Source of the DNA: Neelides folsomi
Lineage: Eukaryota > Arthropoda > Collembola > Neelipleona > Neelidae
NCBI GenBank assembly: GCA_034687125.1
Contig: JAQGBZ010000340.1
Coordinates: 1 to 64,000 of the forward strand
Length of the DNA stretch: 64,000 nucleotides
Direction: 5' to 3'
Shown here one piece after another: positions 39,356 through 49,699 of this stretch (position 1 is its first letter; each line of letters opens with the position of its first letter). Position numbers and translations under genes: made by a program. The notes beneath the pieces are model-generated. The model saw nothing but the letters and a program-made list of their open reading frames with translations. It was not told the DNA's origin and searched no databases.

Positions 39356-39491
39356 CTTATTTGGGGTTTGGGTTTAAGGTCTGGGTTAGCAAAATACCTA
39401 CATATATAATTTATACACATACATGCGGTATATCCATAAATCCACATTGCTCTTTATAAGGAAATAAATTCAAAATTCAAAATATAGAAAT

Positions 39492-41825
39492 TTATTTCAC
39501 TTTGTTCATTGTATTGTTTTTACAATATTTACACTCAAAAACACTTTCTAGATTCAGAGAATTTTGATCCTGAGCATGGACATTGTCGGCAAATCCAATT
39601 CTATTTCTTCCCAAGTCAAAAATCATATAATATTTATACATGAAAAGAGTTCCAAAAATCCAGGTTGATATTGAATAATCGCCAAAGATTCCTAAGATGT
39701 AATTAACCCTTGGCCCAGAATCCGTCTCATATACATTTGATATGATATAATCCTCTGGATTAAGAATGAATTCTTTTGTGGATTCTCCGCAACTTTCGCA
39801 TCCGTAAAACTTAAATTTTATCGGTGGGAGAAAAAGTGCGTTCAAGGGGTCCAATGCCCAAACACCTGAACCAGGGAATTCAACTTCCCCCGTTGTTCCC
39901 AACATAGCCGCAATCCTTGCCACAGCATTATGAGGGCCGTATATGAAAAATAATTGGCTGTCAAAAATTATCCGATGTCCATCCCCGCTTTTTAAAATGT
40001 CTCCACAATTTCCGTTAATGCCATCAATGCGGTATCTTCAAATTTAAAATATTTTAATAAGAAGAATATTATTTGAATATCATTGAATTCGTTTATATGT
40101 ATGATAAATACATAAATATAAATGTAAATACACATGAACTCGGATATAGTCACCTTGGTTATAGTCACAACTCGGCTATAGTCATTATTTTCAATTGTCC
40201 CGGCAGGGAGATAGGCAATATAATGTCCTCGTTTATAGTCAAACTCGGCTATACTCAATCAAATCCACCCCTCCCTTGAAGTTGACTATATCCGAGTTCA
40301 TGTGTACTAATATATATTTTTTATATGTTTAATTAACTCCAGAAGTATTAGTTCATAATAATAAGCCATTCTTTTAATTGGGAAAAACGAAATATCCCCA
40401 GTAAATCTTTCTTCATTCCAACCACCAAAAGTTGCTTCCCCGTCAGCATATCTTATAAAAAATATATAGGTAGTTAAATTATTATTATAGAATTTATTGT
40501 TAAATAATTACAATAATTGTTATTTGTCATGAAAATTTATATTAGTTTTGTCTTGAAATTTAAAAGATTGAAATTTTAAAAAGTATTATTTCAGACTTAC
40601 TTTGGAAGATACAATGAAAGAATAGCGTTCGACATTTCATTTTCTGGATAAAGATAAAAGTTTTCCAAAATTCCAGGAGTGCCATAATAGGAAGCGAGCA
40701 AATAAGAAAATCCGCAGATCCCATCATAATGTTCTTCTGAAAATCCACTAAGGGATGTGACAACTCCTATTTGTGCATGTGGAGCCACCAATTCGCCCAT
40801 CTTAATAATTTAGAAAATGAATTAAATATAATAATATTGGAAGTTTTTATATATATATATATGCAGGAATGTTGATACATTTAATTAAAAAATATTGAGG
40901 TCACTTGAATTTTTTCTAAATATAAAGTCCCGGTAGCTGTTGATTGGTCACCGTACTGAACGTAAAATCCCTTGTTGAGAGCTTCACTCGTCGAAGAATG
41001 ATTTGGATCGAAACGTCGTGTAAAATATGCTATAATTATTTATTTAAACATCAAATTGTTTAATGGATGAAATCAATTGTAATGAATGGATTTTTATTTC
41101 TTTAAATTAAATTAAATTAAATTCACCACAGGAGTCATCAGGCGAGTCACATTGTTGGGATACAAACCAACATTCAGTATATGCAGAGTCGAGAATAATT
41201 CGAAATACAGATGATGGAGTTCCCAATTCCAAGTTTGCAATATATTTTATCTAACATTATTTAAAATTCCAAGTTTATTAATTGAAAAGAATAAATAATG
41301 TTAGATTCATAGTAAAATTAATTTTCTATTACAATATATCATGAAAATCATGATAATACATACATATAAAATATGTATAAATGTATAATACATTAATAAT
41401 GTATACATTACAAATAACCATATTATAGCAAACAACGTTTGAATCTTACATTAAAAAAATTGTAGAGTTGAAAATTTGATTGATCTCTTTTATTCAATTC
41501 TTTTTTATTTTCTTTAACTTTTTTGAGATATTGAATTATTTCGCTATATCCTATTTTGGAAGATTTAGTTTTCTCTAAAACAATGCTGAAAATAGTATAT
41601 AAAATAATTAATTGAAAATCAAATTTTGATTTTTATTATAAAATAATAAATAATATATCTGTAGAATCCTGCCTTAGTCGTAAAATTAAAGTAATAATTG
41701 ATTCTAATATAATTATAAAGTTAAAAGCAACTTCGGTACCTTTTGTTTTTTTCACCGTGTGTAAATACAATTATTAATGAGATAGTCATTAATAAGAATA
41801 ACTGAATAAATGTCGAAAAATCCAT
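39492..41825 (-). CDS. Pepsin-like aspartic protease homolog B, probably inactive, complete (442 aa)
   Basis: Secreted A1-family protein. Exons are 41825-41740 (signal peptide), 41585-41450 (basic propeptide), 41250-41127, 41029-40905, 40800-40601, 40451-40338 and 40035-39492, totalling 1329 nt with consistent phases. The propeptide is lysine-rich (KKVKENKKELNKRDQ). ANLELGTPSS marks the usual mature start. The first catalytic motif reads ILDSAYTECW (DSA in place of DTG) and the second IIFDSQLFF (DSQ in place of DTG). Both aspartates remain, but both invariant glycines are lost, so proteolysis is unlikely (family knowledge). FGGWNEERFTGDI and the C-terminal IFDLGRNRIGFAD are intact. A C-terminal extension holds extra cysteines (FECKYCKNN). 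The open, phase-consistent gene suggests selection for a non-catalytic role such as binding. Confidence 0.88.
40131..40304. mobile_element. 174-bp MITE with perfect 22-bp inverted repeats in protease B intron
   Basis: The terminal repeats start CACATGAACTCGGATATAGT and match exactly over 22 bp. TA flanks both sides, which suggests TA target duplication (Tc1/mariner-like). Inner subrepeats contain CTCGGCTATAGTCA or close variants. Non-coding, lying in the last intron of protease homolog B. Confidence 0.88.
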
Positions 41826-43061
41826 TACTATGTAATAGAATATTAAATGTATTAAATAATAATCTGTTAAAAATCAATTACATTGTATTGTATCAATAAT
41901 AAAATGAAATTTTACAATCAATGTCTCGTTTTTATATTGAAAATTAAGATCCTCAAAGATATTTAACAAACTAATTAACATCGATTATTCAAAAAACTAA
42001 TAGACATTAAATCGAGAATGTTAATATTTGTGAATACACTTTTTTACCTTTGGGAATAATTTAAGAATTGAACTTGACCCCTTTGAGTTGTAAAGTAGAA
42101 AGCGAATTATTTTCAATAGAAATACAATAATACCTTGTCCTTTTATATGACAATAATATATTAAATTAGAAACTTCACATTTTAGAGATTTAAGGTTAAT
42201 AAGCTTAACGCACCCTAAATAAGTATTAATGTCTATACAATACTGACAATGTCTAGACAACCTGTATACTATACACATAAAATACCTTTAGCTAAATAGA
42301 ATTTATATATATACATACTAATAGTATGTATATTGTATATTGTAGTATATTGTAAGATGCAACTTTAAATGAAATTGTTAATTTGGTTAAACACAAAATG
42401 CTTTTTTGCACATACTCGTATAAAATCCATCATTTAATTATCCAATTTTCCGTATACTTATAATAATAATGGGGCGCCAATGTGAAGGCAATCGATAAAT
42501 ATGGTAAAACACCTTTGAACATGTTATTAATCAAAGAAATGCTCCTGAAATTATATTAGCAATCAATTAAGCTTTTATTAGAAAACAGAGCAATTCCAAC
42601 GTTTTTATAATTACTAAAATAAATAAAATAAATCTCTTACATTATATTGTTGGAAATACAAATGAGACCATTTATTGCTTTAGAGTCAAGACCTAATATG
42701 TTTGCATTAATCTTGAACAGAATTAAAAAAATTACATCATTTCATATAAAATAATTTTATTTGTGATGTAATTTTATTTAATAAATTAAAATTTTATCGC
42801 ATTAAACAATAATATTATTTATTCCTAATATTTATAAAATTATAAACTAAGAAATAATTCTGTCAAAAATTTGGTAGGGATGTAGAATGACCTTGTCAAT
42901 TTAGATAATTTTATAATAATCTATAATTAGAGAAAGATATAAGTTTAATGTTAGAAATTATTAAATTTAAGATACTTTACTAAATATACAAGAACCGTAA
43001 AATTTAATTTCTGTTCGGTTCAGGGAACCTAGAATTAACATCATTCAAAAAAGATTTCAAT
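41826..43061. other. Intergenic stretch outside the ankyrin relic
   Basis: The protease B promoter region is next to 41825. Otherwise AT-rich, with a short TATACATACTAATAGTATGTATA palindromic patch near 42310. No intact gene. Confidence 0.45.
42470..42720 (+). pseudogene. Decayed ankyrin-repeat fragment
   Basis: The plus strand reads GANVKAIDKYGKTPL, a clear ankyrin-repeat start. The repeat then continues only by changing frame (NQRNAPEIILAI, then IKLLLENRAIP). In-frame stops and frame changes within 100 bp show it is dead. Function of the source gene unknown. Confidence 0.6.
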
Positions 43062-43491
43062 TTAACCCCTGAATTTTTCCCCAAACTGTTGTTTCAAATA
43101 ATCGCGATACATGTATTCTTCCAAAAGTAAATCCACATATTCTGTTAAAAATTATTTATTTATATTAAAATTCTTTATAGTTAACTTAAACAATATATTT
43201 ATACATATTCTTTATATTTTTATTTAAATCACCTTTGTCACCTGATCTTCCCATGAATTTTCTCAATGGCCTCCATGCTGATTCAATGTTGTTTGTGTGG
43301 ATTTCATTCCATTGTGGGTTTGTAAACCCTTCCTCATGAATCACAATTTCATGTGCTGAAAATCCCAATCTCAGATCATCTCTTAAATCATTGTAAGAAG
43401 AAAAGCCATCTGAGATTACAACAGATCCTCGTGAAATATAATCAAGCACGATATTTTTTAAGGTATCTTTTTTTCGGTTTGCTGGTCGCAA
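43062..43491 (-). mobile_element. Merlin/ISXO2-like transposase remnant (C-terminal half)
   Basis: The exon ending at 43233 and a short exon 43141-43062 join in phase. The sequence contains SRGSVVISDGFSSYNDL, then EGFTNPQWNEIHTNNIES and WRPLRKFMG, the second catalytic Asp and the HTxNIE block of IS1595/ISXO2-type transposases (eukaryotic Merlin elements). The N-terminal half with the first catalytic Asp was not found in the adjoining sequence, so it is probably inactive. The spliced tail (YVDLLLEEYMYRDY) fits the family end. Confidence 0.75.
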
Positions 43492-43563
43492 AATATACTA
43501 CTTTCTTATATTGTGTAACACTTTAGTTTTAGTTTTAATAATAAAGATTTACAATTAAGTACG

Positions 43564-43783
43564 TAAGCCCTCCACTCTTATATATTCCCAATATTTTATC
43601 ATAAATAATATTTCTTATGATATTGGCGTCAAAATTATCGATAATTGTAACTGTTGTCTTTCTTTCATGTTTTGAGGGCTCTTGAATAAGGATATCCTGA
43701 TTATCTTTAAATCTTAGTAATCTTCTGTGAATTGTTTTTTCAGATAATCTGCACATTTGTGAAAGCATTTTAGGAAGCTACAA
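43564..43783 (-). mobile_element. Fragment resembling the N-terminal region of arthropod transposon proteins
   Basis: Minus-strand open segment after a TTGTAG acceptor-like site. A helix-turn-helix-like part (LSEKTIHRRLLRFKDN) precedes HERKTTVTIIDNFDANIIRN. That second part resembles the RKTxTxLDxFDxxxIRRxI block often found in Tc1-like arthropod proteins (recollection, not a search). It lies just upstream of the Merlin-like piece but may come from a different element. Confidence 0.45.
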
Positions 43784-44582
43784 TATTATATCAATTAAAA
43801 GCTGATTTGATTTTATTAAATATATTTATATTGTATGAAGTAGGTATACATATTTCTAATTGCATTTGGAGCATTTTATTTGTAAATGAAGAAAGAGTTT
43901 TTTTATTTGGCACTTTTCATAAAATTTTATATGCAATATAGCATTTCTTGACAAGACACCGAATTTTTTTGTTTCTTTTTACGTTGAATTAAATTGTCAT
44001 TTGTTGGAATTAAAATATTCATATTAAAAGTTAGCATAAAATATAATTATAATGCTTAAATACAATTAAAGCAAGCAAAAAGATTATCCATTCATGTTTA
44101 TTCCTATTACAGGTTATCATTTTAGCGCCTTGTGAGGTTGAAGTGGAGTAGGAGGTTGGGCCGAGTAATATTCCAAGGGAGGAGCTCAGAGAATTCAAAA
44201 TCACTGACATTATAAAATATTTCGAGCATAGTATATTCCTAATATTATTTAAAGGTATTTTAATATTGTTTAAAGTGTATATTGATTGAGTTTAATGAAA
44301 ATTTATAAAAAAATGACTTTATCTGTTGACTAAATTAAATTATTTTATTAAAATTATCTTTACATGAAAATCATCATGACAACAATAAATGTAAAATGTT
44401 GTCATTATCCATTGTATTATTCTTGATCATATATGATTGTTGTCTTTAACTTGTTTTACTTATTATTATTCATAGGCCTTGAATGAAATTTATAAAAGTA
44501 CAAAGACTTTATGATTTTTGACAATAAATAAGAAGTTAAATTATTTTTTATTATTTGTCAAAGATATTTTTTAATCGCAATA
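43784..44582. other. Intergenic, nothing recognised
   Basis: AT-rich 3' flank of the fucosyltransferase; no gene or structured repeat supported. Confidence 0.5.
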
Positions 44583-45910
44583 TCACATACAAGGTTTAAC
44601 AGTTGAATTTGGCTTGTGAAACCACCATTTATCAATATCGTACGATTGGCGCGGAAATTCATTCTTCCCATTCTTTAACGATTCTTTGAATTGAACGAGC
44701 TTTTTGCATAACAAACACCAAGGGCTTTTTTGATCCATTGGATATAAAACAGATTTTAGTTCTTTCTTCCACTCAAAATATTTCAAATATTCCTCATCAT
44801 GTGAATCCAAATACAAAAGATATTTGCTCAACTCCTTCGGAGATTTGAATTCACGTGTATTGATGTATGATCCATTCGGAGCATGAAGTTCATAATTTCC
44901 CATCCCGTAAACAACCGGAACAATGTTTTCACAAAGAGGGCCAAAAAATTTCTCCGTGATGTAATCATGACACAAGGCATTTTCAAAAGACAAATAGAAT
45001 TTATAAGAGGAAGCCAAAAACTTCATGCAATTTTCATATGACGAATTTTCACCACTACATTTCAGCTTCCCACAATTCCCATAAACATCAACTGGGATAA
45101 ATTTTGAGAGTTCTTTAATGTAAACTTCTCTTTGTCCTTCAGTTCTGCAGTGTGAAACGAGCCATGCGACCAATTTCCTTCCTTGTAAACTTTTCTTGAG
45201 ATCTTTGGTAGTGAAATTAAAAGAATCAATTTGTTTATTTCTTGGGATTAAACGACCATAAGGATGGTAAAAATCAGAATCTTGTCGATAAGTCATGGTC
45301 CAATTGAAACTCAAATTTTGGAATGGATGTAAATTGATGTTTTGAACTGGAGCTTCCAAATATGTGAAAATCCATGCTTGATGATCCAAATATGGTGGAA
45401 TATCATACCTACAATATGTAAAACAGTTTTTAATTAATTAATCACATTTAATTAATATATTTTACTCTCAATTTTACCAAATTTTAATACTTTATTAACA
45501 TTAAAAATATAAGGTTAATTATTAAATATGATTTATTTTATTTAATTAGTTTTTCACCTTTTAATATCACTCGCATGAAATATTATACCAGTGCTCTGAT
45601 TAAAAAAACTCCTATCAAAAGTCACTTTACATTTGACTTCGCATTTACTAAATGTTGTCTGTGATTTTAATAATTTTACGTCTCTTGAATTAAACCAACT
45701 TGTCCAAAATATAATAATCGCATCATTTTTTGTTTTATTTTGTGAAAATTGAATCCTAGAATTATTAACGTTTCTAATAAATTTAAATATTGATCTTGGA
45801 GATACCCGAACTTCTTTTTTCTGATAAATAAAAAGCATAAGATTTAAACACACAAAAATTGAAATAAAATATCTCCACCATTTATTTAAAATTCTTATTT
45901 TGGTGGTCAT
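44583..45910 (-). CDS. Alpha-1,3-fucosyltransferase (GT10), complete, 392 aa
   Basis: Golgi type II membrane enzyme that transfers fucose from GDP-fucose to N-acetylglucosamine in glycans. Two exons, 45910-45558 and 45408-44583 (1179 nt, phases agree). The N-terminus has a short basic cytosolic piece and a membrane anchor (YFISIFVCLNLMLFIY), then a stem. Catalytic-domain landmarks are FNWTMTYRQDSDFYHPYG, the VAWLVSHC region and the GT10 hallmark FYLSFENALCHDYITEKFF, followed by VPVVYG. Family assignment is strong; whether it acts on the N-glycan core or an antenna cannot be told. It is divergently transcribed from the MINPP-like gene, about 0.84 kb apart. Confidence 0.95.
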
Positions 45911-46397
45911 TTTACTTACTTCTACGTTCTACCAACTCGGACTTTTAACTTTTATAAAATAAAATTTCAAAAAATTTACTCACTTCCTTCTTATCCTGTT
46001 GTATGAGAACCAAGCCCGAATGTAACAAAAATGAACTCTCGTATGTCGTATTATAGTGAGCCATAACTAATCAGTAATCAATACTTACTCACGCACGATG
46101 ATGAATTAGTATGGATAATTGGATTTCCGGTTCAATATAGACAATAAGTGTTCATAGTCTTCATAGGCACGTGTGTTCTTATAATACCATGTATTTTTAA
46201 TGGTTTGAAAAACCATTGTATCTTTCTGAACTGTAGAGTGAGCGAAAAGTTCATTATATATTTAATATTTATATTTATAATGGATTGATGTATTGTCTAA
46301 ACCGCTAACTCACAATTTCACTATTTTTTCTTCCAACGTTCAGTTCAGTTCAGTACACTTGGGAAAGTGAACTGTCACTGAGCTGTAGTGAACGATT

Positions 46398-46436
46398 AAA
46401 AGTGAGCTTTCGTTCGTGAGCGAAAAGCTCACTTTT
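46398..46436. repeat. Hairpin in the divergent fucosyltransferase/MINPP promoter region
   Basis: AAAGTGAGCTTTCG pairs with CGAAAAGCTCACTTT across a short loop, with one extra A. GTGAGCGAAAAG also occurs as a direct copy near 46240. These may be the edges of a small element of about 200 bp. The rest of 45911-46751 has no gene; it should hold both promoters. Confidence 0.6.
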
Positions 46437-46751
46437 TGCAGAGGTTTGGTTTAGGTGTATAAATTCAATGTCTCACTTCACCCAAAAAATCCACCACCAA
46501 CATTCCTTGCTATTTCGAAATAGTAATTCAAATCTCTTCGTATCAAAAATATAAATTATTTTACATTTTATTTTAGCTAAAATTTTATAAAATTTATTTG
46601 CCCATTTATTTTAAAAGCTTAAATTATTTCTTATTCAGTTCTTTAATTTCCCATTTGATTTTCCTTTGCATTTGTTTCACATTCAATTTAATTTTATTGA
46701 CCTTCAATTCTAAATTTTCTAAATATTTAATGATATTGTCTTATATTTAAA

Positions 46752-48530
46752 ATGTTTTTAGAAAATGTCTTTCTCTTTTGTGCTACGGTAGCAATTAGCA
46801 TTGGAGTGTCAAATTATGTAATTAAAAATAAAAACGATCCCCCATGTCACTCGACGGTTCCAATCCCATTTAAGTTCATGGGAACCAAAACTCCTTACTT
46901 TCCTCCTGGTCATCCCTTCAGAGGAAAATTCGATGGTCAAGTCGACCACAGTGGCAATTTTATTCCTCAAGGTTTAATCTCACTTTTTAGAATTAAACTT
47001 TTTAATCAATAACTTTATTCAGAATTGACATTTAATTACTTTTATTTAATTCATAATTTTGTTTTGTAGAATGTGAACCTCTTCAAATTTGGATGATTGT
47101 TCGGCATGGGACGAGGAATCCAGCGGAAGGAGTCATCGCACATATGAAAACAATTTTACCAAATCTTCGTGATCAAATTATCAAAAGTCACAATGATGGA
47201 AAAGGTATATTAAAAGTTAGTGTGTACTCTATACCTAAATAAATATTGTATTAAAAATAGTATTTATATACCGATAATGAATTCTAATATTAAATATAAA
47301 TAATTAATTCCTTTAGGACATTTATGTTTATCCGAACTTGATAAATTAAAGAACTGGGCAGTAAATGAAAAACTCCATGAATCCGAAGAAAAATGGTTGG
47401 TGAAGCAAGGAATTTCGGAATTGAAAGGGATTGCTCAGCGTTACAAAGAAAGATTTCCATCTTTGTTTCCACCACAGTTTCACAATGATACTTACAAGGT
47501 TATTTACCTTACTTTGAAGTAATTAAAGATTATAGCACCATTATTAAATTGAAATCTTTAATGATATTTATTTAATTAAAATTCCAGTTCAAATACACAA
47601 AGACTCAAAGAGCTGAGGCAAGTGCTAAGACATTCACATCATCAATATTTGGCCCAGACGAGATTGATCGAGTTTGGTTCCCACAAGCTTTAGCTTCTGA
47701 TCCGATCTTACGTGTAAATAATAAAAATAAAAATAATTAAATTGTTAGAATTCTTAAAATTTTTAATTTTAATAAAAGCTTCGTGATTAATCAACAATTT
47801 TATTTAGTTTTACAAAGGCTGTCCCAAATGGATCAAAGAAGTTGACAAAAATCCAGCGACGTTTACCGAACGGAAATTATTCGAATCATCCCCAACATTT
47901 TCAAATTTTGTTTCCCGAATTTCCACTCGGCTGGGATTCACTGATCTCATCCCACTTCCTAAAATTGAATTAATGGCTCTCAACTGCGCTTTTGAATCTG
48001 CTTGGAACCCTTCGACTCCTTCGCCCTGGTGCGGTTTATTCTCCGAGGAAGATTTCTCAATTTGGGAATTGAGACAAGACATTGAATATTATTGGGTGGA
48101 TGGATATGGATTCCCCATCACTTACACACACGCTTGTCCGCCGATCCTCGACTTCATGACTAACTTTGAAGAGAAGGGATTGAGCGGGAAAGGGCCGAAT
48201 GTCATCGCTTATTTTACCCATAGTGGGACGACTCTGAAATTGTTGGCTCGGTTGGGACTTTTCAACGATTCTTTTCCACTGACTGCTTCTTCATATGGCA
48301 AAGAACGGAAATGGATTACTGGGAAAATTGACACTTTTGCTTCGAATCTCGCATTTGTGTTGTTAAAATGTGGAGGTGAATTGAAAGTAACAGCAATGTT
48401 CCAAGAAGAACCCATCAAACTTCCAGCATGTAACAATGAACACATTTGTTCTTTGCAAACTTTGAAGACCAATTTCTTAAATGAGATTGACAGTTGTGAT
48501 GTTAAAGAAATGTGTAAAATGGATAGCTAA
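46752..48530 (+). CDS. MINPP1: Multiple inositol polyphosphate phosphatase family (MINPP), complete, 461 aa
   Basis: Histidine-acid-phosphatase clade member. Family enzymes remove phosphates from InsP6/InsP5 or 2,3-bisphosphoglycerate in the secretory route. Exons are 46752-46971, 47070-47204, 47317-47498, 47588-47713 and 47808-48530 (1386 nt, phases agree). The N-terminal hydrophobic segment is a signal peptide or anchor. The catalytic His is in MIVRHGTRNP (His near residue 86). FKYTKTQRAEASAKTF and the cysteine-rich C-terminus fit the family. The usual HAE proton-donor motif is replaced: the aligned site near residue 359 reads FTHSGTTLKLLARLGL, so Glu is Gly. There is no C-terminal KDEL-like signal. 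It may be a diverged paralog with altered catalysis. Confidence 0.92.
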
Positions 48531-49699
48531 TTTTAGGTGATTTTATTGTGAAAATTCTTTAATTGCAGATTATATAAAATGTAGTTTTATAGTTTTCATT
48601 TTTAAGACTTGTAATATGTATACTATACTTGTACTATACTTAAATGACAATGTAAATTTTAAACGTTAAGTATTCCGTCCGGTGTTATTTTAAATTTTTA
48701 ATCTTTGAGCTATATACTGTATTCTCTAACAATAAATGTTCCAAACTGAATTTAACTTTACTGGTCAGTTTACAAATTCCTCGCCATAACATTTAAAAAG
48801 AAACAGTATTTTGGAATATTGAATTTCTAAATTACTCCAAGGATTTTTAAAACGTTTAATATAAATCAAACGTACAAAATTCTGCTCCTATTTTAAAAGA
48901 GTTGGCGCGGTGTTCCAGAAATTTATATACTAGCCAGTAAATCTTTTGTTAATTTTAATTTTTAAACTCATTTCTTGTCATTTTCTTATGATTTTCTACT
49001 ATTATTTATTTGATAACTGTACAAGTAGTCTTACTGTTACTTATATTAGAATTTCTTGTAAATAAGTCAAATAAGTAAGATATTTGTATATTCCAGACAC
49101 AAATATTAAACAGTTAAGAAATATTAAATTAATATTAGTTATAAGGAAAAAAATTAATAAACTGTATAAAAATTGATTGATATGATGGTAGCTAAATTAC
49201 CGTAATTATGTAGAATTTTTAATCCAAAATTTGGTACATATAAAACCATTTTAATACTTTGTTTAAAAATTAAATTATTCTTGTTTATTCAGTAAATATT
49301 AAGTTTAAAATAGTAATAAAAATTTTAATCATATATATATAATAATATTATTATTATAATAAATCTTAAAATTCCGATAAATGCCTATTAGGTAATTGCT
49401 TAAAACCTACAAATACCTCTATGTAACATACATGTAAGCGTAAATAAGTAGGTTGGAGATATATCCTGAACCCCTACGCCGCTTACTTTAAAATATATCG
49501 ATAATGAAGAAATCGGAAAAGCCGGACACAGTAAAACACTATTTCAAAGCAGGAAATTAGGAATAAGATTATTCTTAAGTTTAAGAGTTTCTCAATCTTT
49601 AAAAATACATTTTTAATAACCCTAAATTAGTTCCCCTATTAATATAATAAATTTTACAGTTAATTTTTCCCATTCAATTAATTAAAAAATAGTTCTAAA
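48531..49699. other. Intergenic, MINPP to EFL1
   Basis: AT-rich; a likely polyadenylation region after 48540 and the EFL1 promoter at the right end. No other feature supported. Confidence 0.5.
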
